From the NCBI RefSeq assembly GCF_001458195.1, contig NZ_CYPU01000072.1, positions 1 through 64,000 of the forward strand: a stretch of DNA of 64,000 nucleotides, given 5' to 3'. The translations under genes were made by a program, and so were the position numbers. Source of the stretch: Ruegeria atlantica (GTDB lineage Bacteria > Pseudomonadota > Alphaproteobacteria > Rhodobacterales > Rhodobacteraceae). This document shows positions 33,931 to 42,284 of the stretch, one piece after another. How positions within the stretch are numbered: the first letter of the stretch is position 1; every line of letters begins with the position of its first letter. Under the pieces are notes generated by a model that saw only the letters and a program-made list of their open reading frames with translations, searched no databases and had not been told where the DNA came from.

Positions 33931-35451
33931 TTATATCAGAATGCGGAAACGTTTCCGGATTTCGGTATCCTGTTCGGCGCTCAGGTATTGTGGGTGATGA
34001 CTGGCCAGAACCTCTTTTGCGTGATGTCGGGCAGATGACCATGCGTCTTTCGCACCATCATTTTGCCACGTGCGGGGCTCCTGTCGATCGGCGAGTTCGG
34101 GGTAAAAGTAATCCCGCTCCATCGCCGCATAGGTTTGTTCACTTCCCAAAAAATGCCCGTCACCCAGAACAGAATGGCAGATGGCGTCAAAACCCAGGTT
34201 TTCCTCGCTCACCTCAATCCCGCGCAGCGCCCGATAAGTGTGTGAGTGCATTTCGTTATCCAGAACAAAACCCTCGAAACTAGCGCCCAATAGCGATGCG
34301 GTCATGCCTGAGCTTTCATAGATCAGGTTCCCCCCAGCCAGTGCCGCGGCAAGCGATGTCATGCCTTTTTCAACGCCGTACTGCGCGTCGACAGCCTTTG
34401 CGTCGGTCATGGAGGCGGCTACGCCCGAGGGCAAACCTAACCAGTTCGTGAGCTGCGCCGAGGCCGCGTTCAAAACAGCCGTCTCTCCGCTGCCGCCGGC
34501 AAAAGACCCGGTCCTGAGGTCTACGATGAAAGGCCAATTGGAAAACACCATCGGAAATCCGGGTCTGATCGCGTAGACCATGACAAGGCTGGCCAATGTC
34601 TCGGCCAGCGATTGCGCCAAAAACCCGGCCAAAGTCGCCGGGGCCGTGGCACCGGCCTGCGCCGCCGTGATGCACGACATGGGAATGTTGTGGGCGACGC
34701 ATTCATAGACGACATCAACCGCATCCTCCCCATACCGCAGTGGCGAAATCACTGGGCTGATATGAGCTTTCAGGAAGGGGCGTTTGGCGAATTCACCCGG
34801 CCCTCCGGCGACGATATCCAGCAACTCGACAATGGGGCCGACATGTTCGGCCAGAGTAAACGATGTTGCCACTGGTTTGGTCGTATTGCGCACCAGCGCA
34901 TAGGCGGTGTTGACGTCCAGATCGAATACATCAGGTACATCTGTGGCCACGCAACATCGGGTGAACCAGCTGACATTGGCCAGCGTGTCCTGCAATCTTG
35001 TGAAGTCGTGCAGGTCCTCCAGCGTAGAGGGGCGATAAAGACCGCTGTCGATGTCCAGCGTTTGAACGGCGGCGCCACCCGTGCCGAAAAACACGCGGTC
35101 GCCGCCAACCTCGATCGAGCGGTTTTCGTCCCGGCCATGGAACACGAAACTTTTGGGGGCTGTATCGATTGCGCGCTGAACCATTTCACGCGGGAACAGC
35201 AACCGGTCTTGCTGACCCGCCTGCGCACCTGCGGTTTTGAGGTCTGCCGCTAATCTGTCTGGCACGTTTCCCATGCCCAAACGTTCCAACAGCTGCAGTG
35301 CTGTATCGTATATCTGTTCGATCTCGCGTTGGCTCAGAGGTTTATAAGCGCCGCCCTTCTGGCCGGGTGGGCAGGGGTCTACGACCGGTTTGGCTGCTCG
35401 CTGGGCATGCCGCGCTTTTCGGCCGCTGCGTTTAGAACCCTCTGATGACAT
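33931..35451 (-). CDS. Trimethylamine methyltransferase (MttB) superfamily protein, non-pyrrolysine type
   Basis: A 506-aa MttB-like TIM-barrel protein; the N-terminal basic segment is followed by GGAYKPLSQREIEQIYDTALQLLERLG, and the family core includes LPSGVAASMTDAK and SLLGASFEGFVLDNEM. No in-frame amber codon interrupts it, so it belongs to the pyrrolysine-free group whose characterised members demethylate glycine betaine, proline betaine or carnitine with a corrinoid partner. No corrinoid protein is encoded in this window. ATG 35451 is preceded by AAGGA; a GTG at 35484 would add 11 residues. It pairs with the second ureohydrolase and is divergent from the FAD/GcvT gene. Confidence 0.85.
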   Translation of the reverse strand: MSSEGSKRSGRKARHAQRAAKPVVDPCPPGQKGGAYKPLSQREIEQIYDTALQLLERLGMGNVPDRLAADLKTAGAQAGQQDRLLFPREMVQRAIDTAPKSFVFHGRDENRSIEVGGDRVFFGTGGAAVQTLDIDSGLYRPSTLEDLHDFTRLQDTLANVSWFTRCCVATDVPDVFDLDVNTAYALVRNTTKPVATSFTLAEHVGPIVELLDIVAGGPGEFAKRPFLKAHISPVISPLRYGEDAVDVVYECVAHNIPMSCITAAQAGATAPATLAGFLAQSLAETLASLVMVYAIRPGFPMVFSNWPFIVDLRTGSFAGGSGETAVLNAASAQLTNWLGLPSGVAASMTDAKAVDAQYGVEKGMTSLAAALAGGNLIYESSGMTASLLGASFEGFVLDNEMHSHTYRALRGIEVSEENLGFDAICHSVLGDGHFLGSEQTYAAMERDYFYPELADRQEPRTWQNDGAKDAWSSARHHAKEVLASHHPQYLSAEQDTEIRKRFRILI

Positions 35452-35510
35452 CCGGTCCAATTCCTTTTTATCACTTTCCTGCACCGTAAGGGGCGGAACA
35501 TCCCGGCATC

Positions 35511-35552
35511 AAAGGCGAATTGCCTTTTTCAGAATCCGAAATCGCAGTTTCG
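35511..35552. promoter_or_regulatory. Divergent promoter region with hairpin and inverted repeat
   Basis: Between the MttB gene and the FAD/GcvT gene, AAAGGC (35511-35516) pairs with GCCTTT (35522-35527) and runs into TT, a small terminator-like hairpin on the plus strand. Close by, CGAAA (35537-35541) and TTTCG (35548-35552) form an inverted repeat that could be a LysR-type site. Both assignments are tentative. Confidence 0.3.
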
Positions 35553-35636
35553 ATTTTCCTGTACCCGCATTTGCGCAGTTGTCGCCCCAGCCTTTTCTTC
35601 CGCAAGACTTGGACAAAATCTTACGGAGCAAAGCCA

Positions 35637-38072
35637 ATGAAGTCGCGTACCAAAGTCGTTGTGATAGGTGGCGGCATCGCCGGATGTTCGACCCTCTATC
35701 ATTTGACGCAAGAGGGGTGGACCGACGTGGCGCTGGTCGAACGGAACGAATTGACCTCGGGCACGACGTGGCATTCGGCCGCGCAGGTAACGAACTTTGG
35801 CATGAACCAGACGATGGTAGGCCTGAAAACGCACTCGATCCAATTGTACAAGGAATTAGCCGACGATCCGGATTATCCGATCAACTATCACCACGGGGAT
35901 GGGGGGATACGGCTCGCCAACACCGAAGGCCAGATGCAGGGCTATCGCCACTTTACATCCATGGCGCGGGGTATGGATGTGCACTTCGAGGTGATTGACG
36001 CGGACGAATGCGCCCGCCGACACCCTCTGATTTCAACCGACAACCTGATCGGCGGGCTGTGGGACCCGCTGGACGGCGATATTGACCCCGCTCAGTTGTG
36101 TCAGGCATTGGCGCGCCGGGCGCGCAAGGCAGGGGCAGAGGTTTATCGGAATACACCAGTGACTGGTCTGGAGCAGCACGCCGACGACACCTGGACTGTG
36201 CAGACCGAGCATGGTGACATCGATTGCGACATCGTGGTCAACGCCTGCGGATATCGCGTCAACGAAGTCGGCGCCATGATGGGCGTTCATCATCCTGTTT
36301 CGTCGATGGAGCACCAGTACTTCCTAACCGAAGAGATACAAGCGATACGCGACGCAGGTCACCGGATGCCGCTGCTGCGTTGTCCAATCAGCGACTATTA
36401 TTGCCGGCAGGAAAAAAACGGCCTGTTGCTCGGGTTTTACGAACAGGACTGCAAAACCTGGGGTATGGACGGGATTGATCCGAACTTTGTGAACGCCCTT
36501 TGCCCCGACGATCTGGATCGCGTGACCGACGTGTTGGAGGGCGCATTCGCGCGGATGCCAGCGCTAATGGAGGTTGGCATTCACACCGTGGTCAATGGGC
36601 CGATTACTTATACGATCGACGGGGCTCCGCTGGTGGGCCCAATCCCCGGAAAACGCAACGCCTTTTGTATCATTGGCCTGCGCGCAGGTCTGGGCGAAGG
36701 GGGCGGGCATGGGTGGCTGCTGGCCCAGCAGATCGTGCATGGTGAGGCTTGTTACGATACGTGGTGCCTCGACCCCCGGCGGTTCACTGGCCATGCAAAT
36801 TTCGAATTGACCGCGCTCAAGGCCATCGAAGATTATCAAAACGAATTCCGGTTCCACTTTCCGCATGAACATCGCCCAGCAGGGCGTCCCGCCAAGACCA
36901 CACCTCTTACTCCGGTGCTGGCGGCGGAAGGGGCCGAGTTCACCGTGGTCAATGGGTGGGAGAGGGTGGATTATTTCAAACCCTCGCCGGAGTTCACGCC
37001 GACGCATAGTTTCGGTTTTGACGAAACATTTGACGTGGTCGCCGCTGAGGTTCGGAATGTGCAATCGGGTGTTGGACTGTCCGAGGTGAACGGGTTCAAC
37101 CGGATCGAAATCACTGGAAACGACCGGCATGCTTTTCTGGACCGGATGTTCTGCGGGCTTGTGACCCGGCGCGAGGGGCGAGTTGGGCTAGGGTACCTGC
37201 TGAACGATCATGGTATGATCAAAGCCGAGGCTACGATCGCCAATATACCGGCCAGCGACCGGGGGGAGGCGCGCGTCTGGTATGGCTCAGCCGCAGCAAG
37301 CGAATTTCATGACATGGATTGGCTGCGTCAGCACATGCACGGCGATGAAGACGTTCATTTGCGCAGTTTGACAAATGATCAAACCATATTGGTGCTCGCT
37401 GGCCCGAAGGCGCGAGACGTCTTATCGGCCTGCGCCCGAGGGGATTGGTCGGCCGAGGTTTTCCCATGGCTCAATGTGCGTGAGTGCTTCGTTGGCATCG
37501 CTCCGGCTACGGTCATAAACCTCAGCTTTTCCGGTGAATTGGCTTATGAGATACACGTGCCCAATGCCTCGCTCTACGCGGCCTATCTGGCGTTGCGGCA
37601 CGCAGGTGAGGCGCACGGGTTGAAACTGTTCGGAGCGCGGGCTGTTGAATCGATGCGGATGGAGAAGAGCTTTCTTCATTGGAAAGCAGACCTGATCACC
37701 GAGTTCGATCCGTTTGAAACCGGATTGGACAAGTTCGTCCGATTGAATAAGGGTGATTTTGTCGGGCGCGACGCGTTGATGAAACGGCAATCGGAAGGTC
37801 CACGTAAAAAGCTTGCGGCACTTCAGGTCTCCTCGACCCTGGGTCCTGCACATCCCGGAGCGTCCTTGATGCAGGGGGATCAGGTGGTCGGCACCGTCAC
37901 GTCAGGCGAATGGGGGCACCGCACCGGGCTGAACCTAGCGCATGCATTTGTCGACCCCGTCTACACGGATATAGGCTCCGAAATGGAATTGGACAGCTGC
38001 GGACAGAGGGTGCACGCAACGGTCATTCCACCATGCCCATATGACCTGGGCTTTGACCGGATGAAGGCGTAA
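35637..38072 (+). CDS. FAD-dependent oxidase/dehydrogenase fused to GcvT (dimethylglycine/sarcosine dehydrogenase-like)
   Basis: An 811-aa two-part enzyme. The N-terminal half is a DAO-type flavoprotein with the dinucleotide motif VVVIGGGIAGCSTLYHL and SGTTWHSAAQ, in which His46 matches the covalent FAD-histidine of dimethylglycine dehydrogenases. The C-terminal half is an aminomethyltransferase (GcvT) domain (GLSEVNGFNRIEITGNDRH..., LAYEIHVPNASLY, MRMEKSFLHWK). Such fusions oxidise an N-methyl group and hand the one-carbon unit to tetrahydrofolate. ATG 35637 with CGGAG upstream is preferred. A secondary or tertiary N-methyl amine is the likely substrate. Confidence 0.88.
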   Translation: MKSRTKVVVIGGGIAGCSTLYHLTQEGWTDVALVERNELTSGTTWHSAAQVTNFGMNQTMVGLKTHSIQLYKELADDPDYPINYHHGDGGIRLANTEGQMQGYRHFTSMARGMDVHFEVIDADECARRHPLISTDNLIGGLWDPLDGDIDPAQLCQALARRARKAGAEVYRNTPVTGLEQHADDTWTVQTEHGDIDCDIVVNACGYRVNEVGAMMGVHHPVSSMEHQYFLTEEIQAIRDAGHRMPLLRCPISDYYCRQEKNGLLLGFYEQDCKTWGMDGIDPNFVNALCPDDLDRVTDVLEGAFARMPALMEVGIHTVVNGPITYTIDGAPLVGPIPGKRNAFCIIGLRAGLGEGGGHGWLLAQQIVHGEACYDTWCLDPRRFTGHANFELTALKAIEDYQNEFRFHFPHEHRPAGRPAKTTPLTPVLAAEGAEFTVVNGWERVDYFKPSPEFTPTHSFGFDETFDVVAAEVRNVQSGVGLSEVNGFNRIEITGNDRHAFLDRMFCGLVTRREGRVGLGYLLNDHGMIKAEATIANIPASDRGEARVWYGSAAASEFHDMDWLRQHMHGDEDVHLRSLTNDQTILVLAGPKARDVLSACARGDWSAEVFPWLNVRECFVGIAPATVINLSFSGELAYEIHVPNASLYAAYLALRHAGEAHGLKLFGARAVESMRMEKSFLHWKADLITEFDPFETGLDKFVRLNKGDFVGRDALMKRQSEGPRKKLAALQVSSTLGPAHPGASLMQGDQVVGTVTSGEWGHRTGLNLAHAFVDPVYTDIGSEMELDSCGQRVHATVIPPCPYDLGFDRMKA

Positions 38073-38161
38073 GCCTGAACCCAAAGTCAAATTCAGCATT
38101 GCCGTGCGGTCAAATCTTTGCTTGGCTAGTTTCGAGCAAATCGAAACAATGATTGGCACCC

Positions 38162-39133
38162 ATGTCCAAATCGCTGAGCCTGAGATGGTTGGAAATCTTC
38201 CAATTGATCGCCAAATCCGGATCGATCCAACAGGTCGCGTCCGAAACGGGTCTGTCGATCAGCACAGTTTCGAACCACCTGCGCAGCTTGGAGAACACGC
38301 TTGGTATCGAGCTGGTCGATCATGGGCGCAGACCCATGGGCCTGACACCCGCAGGCGAGGTCTTTGCGCGGTACGTCCGCGACGGTTTGACTGTTCTAAA
38401 GCGGGGCGAGGCCGAAATCCGAACGGGCAACTGGCAACACGCGACCGACTTGCGATTGGCGCTTATTGACGATTTCGATAACCAGATCGCGCCCGATATG
38501 GTTAGATTCCTGGCGCAGGCATTGCCGCGCTGTAATTTTCGTCATTATACGCGCCCCAGCCACGAAATCCTCGCCAAGCTACAGGAACATAAACTGGATG
38601 TAGGCGTTGCCACCCGACCACCGGGACGAACCGAAGGATTGATCGAATATCCGTTGATGCGGGACCCGTTTCTGGTCGTGCTGCCCAACAGTTTTGAAGG
38701 GTCGCCTGAAGAGCTGTTTCACCCGGACGCGGAATTGCCTTTGCTGCGTTATTCGAGGGACTACGTGATCGGGAAGCAAATCGAGATCCAGCTGGCGCGT
38801 AGCAAGTTCAGTTTGCCGAACAGGTTCGAACTGGAGTGCAATCAGTCCATTATCGGTTTGGTGGCCCAGGGTAGCGGTTGGGCGATCACAACGGCCGCCT
38901 GTTTTCATCGGACTCAGCGGTTCCATAACAGCGTCAAAGCAATGCCGTTTCCCGGCAGAAACTTCGTGCGAACCGTGTCGCTGTTCACGACCGAAGTGTA
39001 TCCCGTGACGACCTCGGAATTGATCCAGAAAGTTATGGTGAAATTGATCCGGCAACATTTTACGCGCCCAATGTGCGCCAAGCATCCTTGGTTGAAAGAC
39101 GACTTCCGCACGATGGAGGGCGAAGCGGCTTAG
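38162..39133 (+). CDS. LysR-family transcriptional regulator
   Basis: A 323-aa LTTR. The helix-turn-helix is LRWLEIFQLIAKSGSIQQVA, then SETGLSISTVSNHLRSLEN. The effector domain follows (LRLALIDDFDNQIAPDMVRFL). ATG 38162 is used rather than the TTG nine bases upstream. It lies 89 bases behind the FAD/GcvT gene, and probably regulates the methylated-amine genes on either side. Its 3' end overlaps the convergent LacI gene by four bases. Confidence 0.87.
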   Translation: MSKSLSLRWLEIFQLIAKSGSIQQVASETGLSISTVSNHLRSLENTLGIELVDHGRRPMGLTPAGEVFARYVRDGLTVLKRGEAEIRTGNWQHATDLRLALIDDFDNQIAPDMVRFLAQALPRCNFRHYTRPSHEILAKLQEHKLDVGVATRPPGRTEGLIEYPLMRDPFLVVLPNSFEGSPEELFHPDAELPLLRYSRDYVIGKQIEIQLARSKFSLPNRFELECNQSIIGLVAQGSGWAITTAACFHRTQRFHNSVKAMPFPGRNFVRTVSLFTTEVYPVTTSELIQKVMVKLIRQHFTRPMCAKHPWLKDDFRTMEGEAA

Positions 39134-40155
39134 CCCGACGCGGGCTTACCAAGCGACGGTCGATTTACAATTCTCGTCGCCAGTTGTTCGCCAGTCCCTG
39201 CGGTTTGGTTTTCGACCATCTCAATCAATTGCAGGGCTGCTTTATGCCCCATTTCACGGTGGGGGACATGCACTGTGGTCAGAGCCGGGGAGACGATCCG
39301 GGCCAGTTCGATATCATCGAAGCCCGTGATCGAAACATCGCTGGGTACATCGAGCCCCATTTTTTGCGCCTGTCGCAAAGCACCAACGGCTAACACGTCA
39401 TTACCACACAGGATTGCTGTCGGCGGCGTGGCGGCGTTCATCAGGTCGCTAAAGGCTTTGGCGCCGTTTTCGATTTCATACGACGTTTCGATAACGGTCA
39501 GATTGTTGGCCTGAAGCCCACGATCAGCGACTGCTTCTCGGATGCCCTGAACCCTGAGACGGGCGCGGTCATTTCCGTCAACGCGAGCCGAGATCACGCC
39601 GATCCGAGTGTGCCCTAACCCAATAATGTGACTGGCGAGGTCGAACATCGCCGCGCGATTGTCAAAGCCTACTGAAGGCAGTTTGGAGTCTGGCAGATAA
39701 GACCAGGCGACCAAAGCGGGAATATTCCGCTGGTCCAGAAAGTCATAGATCTCGGGATCGCGGTCATGCCCGATCAGCAACAACCCGTCGGCCCCACGCG
39801 CAATCAAGGTCCGGATTTGCTCTTCTTCGATTTCCGGTTTGTAGGCCGAACTTGAAACCAAAAGCGTATAGCCGCGCTGGTGCAGTTCCTCCTGAAAGGC
39901 CTGAAGGCCCCGCGCAAAAATCGCGTTTTCCATGGTTGGAATGATCGCGCCGATGGTGAACGACCGCTTGGCGGCCATTACGCGGGCTGCAAAGTTTGGC
40001 GTGTACCCTAGCGCATCAACTGCGGACTGCACGCGTTCACGGGTCGCTTTGACCACCCGGTCCGGACTGTTGAGGCAGCGCGACACAGTGGCAGTCGAAA
40101 CACCTGCCATTTTTGCCACATCATCCAGTGTCGGCGCCGACCGGGATTTCGCCAT
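39130..40155 (-). CDS. LacI-family regulator of the DHPS operon
   Basis: A 341-aa LacI/PurR-type repressor. The helix-turn-helix and hinge are PTLDDVAKMAGVSTATVSRC and VQSAVDALGYTPNFAARVM; the effector domain includes FTIGAIIPTMENAIFARG, ILCGNDVLAVGALRQA and DVSITGFDDIELARIVSP. ATG 40155 is preferred over a TTG six bases upstream. It is divergent from the TRAP/HpsNOP/ComDE operon, and two matching palindromes lie in between, so it very likely represses that operon until DHPS or an intermediate is present. Confidence 0.9.
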   Translation of the reverse strand: MAKSRSAPTLDDVAKMAGVSTATVSRCLNSPDRVVKATRERVQSAVDALGYTPNFAARVMAAKRSFTIGAIIPTMENAIFARGLQAFQEELHQRGYTLLVSSSAYKPEIEEEQIRTLIARGADGLLLIGHDRDPEIYDFLDQRNIPALVAWSYLPDSKLPSVGFDNRAAMFDLASHIIGLGHTRIGVISARVDGNDRARLRVQGIREAVADRGLQANNLTVIETSYEIENGAKAFSDLMNAATPPTAILCGNDVLAVGALRQAQKMGLDVPSDVSITGFDDIELARIVSPALTTVHVPHREMGHKAALQLIEMVENQTAGTGEQLATRIVNRPSLGKPASG

Positions 40156-40221
40156 TTCCAAACTCGCAATTTGCTTTTGCTGATAACTCTAAACTCAACT
40201 GCGGTGAGAGGGAAGCAATTA

Positions 40222-40235
40222 TGTAAGCGCTTGCA
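40222..40235. promoter_or_regulatory. LacI-family operator, near-perfect palindrome
   Basis: TGTAAGCGCTTGCA matches the classical LacI/GalR-family consensus (central CG with symmetric arms) with one mismatch between the arms. It lies 73 bases upstream of the first gene of the TRAP/HPS operon. Confidence 0.75.
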
Positions 40236-40242
40236 TTTTTAA

Positions 40243-40256
40243 TGTAAGCGCTTACA
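40243..40256. promoter_or_regulatory. LacI-family operator, perfect palindrome
   Basis: TGTAAGCGCTTACA is a perfect 14-bp palindrome with central CG. Its centre is 21 bp from the centre of the upstream copy, two helical turns, so two repressor dimers would sit on the same DNA face. It is 39 bases upstream of the small membrane protein gene. Confidence 0.8.
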
Positions 40257-40294
40257 AATGACGTTGGGCCGAATCTGAAAAGGGAGTCCAAGAG

Positions 40295-40480
40295 ATGTTT
40301 CTTGCTGCGTCCGCACTCGTGTTTGCCGTCTATTTTGCGAACGTGGCGTTGGGGGCTTTTGCAAACAGCGCCTTTCTTGGTGACGTCGGAGAGATGTTGG
40401 TTCTGTTCGCGGCGTCGATCCTGTTCGTTGTCGCAATTCTAAAAAAGGAAGCCGCTCGCGACGCAAAAAGCGATGGCTGA
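40295..40480 (+). CDS. Small two-helix membrane protein at the head of the DHPS operon (61 aa)
   Basis: A 61-residue protein with a GGGAGT ribosome binding site ahead of ATG 40295. Two hydrophobic segments are seen: residues about 2-22 (FLAASALVFAVYFANVALGAF) and 30-48 (DVGEMLVLFAASILFVVAILKK). The tail KKEAARDAKSDG is charged. It lies 23 bases upstream of the TRAP binding protein and behind the LacI operators, so it is the first gene of the operon. I do not recognise a family. It could be an accessory subunit of the transporter. Confidence 0.75.
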   Translation: MFLAASALVFAVYFANVALGAFANSAFLGDVGEMLVLFAASILFVVAILKKEAARDAKSDG

Positions 40481-40503
40481 TTTTTTGCTTGGGAGGGCAC
40501 TAA

Positions 40504-41649
40504 ATGAAAAACGATAGAAATGAACTGGCGTCCGTCGAACGTCGTAATTTCCTGAAGCTGAGCGCCAGTGGTTCGTTCACTGCTGCGCTTGTTGCAGGTG
40601 CCGGTGGCGTCCTGTGGTCGTCCGAAGCTGTAGCGCAGACAGCTAAAGAAGAAAGTGAGCGTGAAAAGGCAGCGGACCATGTCATGACGGTCGCAACCGC
40701 ATACGTGTTAGGCGCTTCGCGCAGCTATCCGATCATGCAGCTTGACCTGAAAGAAAATATCCAAAACGCAACAAACGGCAAAGTGTACGTCAAGCTTGCG
40801 CCTGGTGGTCAGCTGGGTGCCGGTGGTGCTTTGGTGCAGAAGGTGCAGGGCGGAACCATTCAGGCAGCGCAGCATTCGCTGTCCAACTTCGCACCATTCG
40901 CGTCGACCGTTGACCTTATCAACATGCCGTATCTGTGCGGTTCGAACCAGCGGTTCACTAACCTTGTGCATTCCGACACATGGCAGAACGAAGTTCACCC
41001 GAAAGTCGAGGCCGCCGGGTTCAAGGCCCTGTTCTATGTGGTGATCGACCCGCGCGTCGTTGCCGTGCGTCAGGGTGGTAATGCCATCATCACGCCGGGT
41101 GACATGAGCGGCGTGAAGTTCCGCGTGCCCGGCTCAAAAATGCTGCAGCAATATTATCGTATGGTCGGCGCGAACCCGACACCTGTTGCTTGGGGTGAAA
41201 CCCCCTCGGCGATCAAACAGGGTGTCGCGGATGCGCTCGATCCGTCGGTCGGAGCGCTGTATGTGTTTGGCTTCAAGGACATCCTCAGCCACGTGACCTT
41301 TACGCAGGCCGTTCCGGACAGTCAGGTTTATTCGTGTAACCTCGAATGGTTCAATTCGATGCCGCCGGACGTTCAGGAAGGCATCATGTGGGGTTCGGAA
41401 ATGACCAGCCATCAGAACCTTTCCAAAGTTCCCTCGGCACGTGCCTTTGCCATGGCCGAACTAAACAAGGCCGGAGTGGAGTTCCATTCGCTTAACGCGG
41501 ATCAACTGGCCGAGTGGGAAAGCGTTGGCGGCTATCAAAACGCCGATTGGGATCCGTTCAAGACAGAGTTGGCTGGGTCGATGGACGCATTTGAGAAACT
41601 TGTCGAGGCGGCCGGGACGCAAGGCAAGTACTACGTCCACGACGCATGA
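40504..41649 (+). CDS. hpsK: TRAP transporter substrate-binding protein (DctP family), Tat-exported
   Basis: A 381-aa extracytoplasmic solute receptor. The N-terminus carries a twin-arginine signal (ERRNFLKLSASGSFTAALVAG), so it should be exported folded by Tat. The mature domain has the TRAP pattern (NATNGKVYVKLAPGGQLGAGG, LINMPYLCGSNQRF, GVKFRVPGSKMLQQYYRMVGANPTP-type core). Its place directly before DctQ, DctM and HpsN-like genes identifies it as the likely DHPS receptor, as in Roseovarius nubinhibens hpsKLM. The gene symbol follows that context; ligand specificity is inferred. Confidence 0.8.
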   Translation: MKNDRNELASVERRNFLKLSASGSFTAALVAGAGGVLWSSEAVAQTAKEESEREKAADHVMTVATAYVLGASRSYPIMQLDLKENIQNATNGKVYVKLAPGGQLGAGGALVQKVQGGTIQAAQHSLSNFAPFASTVDLINMPYLCGSNQRFTNLVHSDTWQNEVHPKVEAAGFKALFYVVIDPRVVAVRQGGNAIITPGDMSGVKFRVPGSKMLQQYYRMVGANPTPVAWGETPSAIKQGVADALDPSVGALYVFGFKDILSHVTFTQAVPDSQVYSCNLEWFNSMPPDVQEGIMWGSEMTSHQNLSKVPSARAFAMAELNKAGVEFHSLNADQLAEWESVGGYQNADWDPFKTELAGSMDAFEKLVEAAGTQGKYYVHDA

Positions 41650-41694
41650 CCTAAACCGGCGGGCGTCCTTTTGGCGTCCGCAATCACTCAACAG

Positions 41695-41739
41695 CAGTCA
41701 GGCCTGAAAGGGCCCGAAACAGATGGCCGTGCCTGACTG
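41695..41739 (+). promoter_or_regulatory. Intergenic hairpin between TRAP receptor and membrane subunit genes
   Basis: CAGTCAGGC (41695-41703) pairs with GCCTGACTG (41731-41739), a perfect 9-bp stem with a 27-base loop that can pair further internally (GGGCCC). A T-rich tail is weak, so it may serve mainly to stabilise the receptor mRNA or attenuate downstream transcription. Confidence 0.5.
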
Positions 41740-41760
41740 TTCTGTCGCCGAGGGAACACG

Positions 41761-42273
41761 ATGACCTTACTCCGAAATATTGATCGCAACGCCGAGCGCT
41801 GGCTGCTGCTGGTGTTCTACGTGATGCTGGTCATCACCATGGCCATCGAGGTTCTGCGGCGCGAGATATTCGCTTATTCCTCGATCTGGGGAGAAGAAAT
41901 CGTCCGATATTCCTTCATCTATCTGGCCTGGATCGGTGCTGCGGCGGCGGTCAAAGAGCGGGCGCATATCCGGATTGATGTCGTCATGCATTACCTCGGG
42001 CCGCGTCCCAAGGCCCTGCTGTACATCTTTGGCGATCTTGTGATGTTCGCAGTCGCTGTGATCGCGCTTTATTGGTCATATGAGGCGGTTCACGTCTCGG
42101 CCAAGTTCGGGTCAGTGACTGACGGCCTTCGGGTGTCCAAAGTCTGGTTCCTGATGGCGGTGCCGACCGGTTTTGCGCTGATGATCTGGCGCCTGATCCA
42201 ATCTTTTATGCGTGACATCAAATCCCTTCGCGACGGCACGCCCGTCTTCGAAGGTGACAAGCTGTTTGACTGA
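41761..42273 (+). CDS. hpsL: TRAP transporter small membrane subunit (DctQ family)
   Basis: A 170-aa protein with four hydrophobic segments, including LLLVFYVMLVITMAIEVLRR, FIYLAWIGAAAAV and ALLYIFGDLVMFAVAVIALYW. The E-E-I-V-R-Y-S-F motif after the first helix is typical of DctQ. ATG 41761 starts right after an AGGGA ribosome binding site. It forms the membrane complex with the DctM protein 11 bases downstream. Confidence 0.85.
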   Translation: MTLLRNIDRNAERWLLLVFYVMLVITMAIEVLRREIFAYSSIWGEEIVRYSFIYLAWIGAAAAVKERAHIRIDVVMHYLGPRPKALLYIFGDLVMFAVAVIALYWSYEAVHVSAKFGSVTDGLRVSKVWFLMAVPTGFALMIWRLIQSFMRDIKSLRDGTPVFEGDKLFD

Positions 42274-42284
42274 GGGGATTTGAG

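Noticed and set aside
35520-35636. Longer N-terminus for the FAD/GcvT protein
   Set aside because: The upstream frame crosses the divergent promoter and a hairpin; the flavin-binding motif starts right after ATG 35637.
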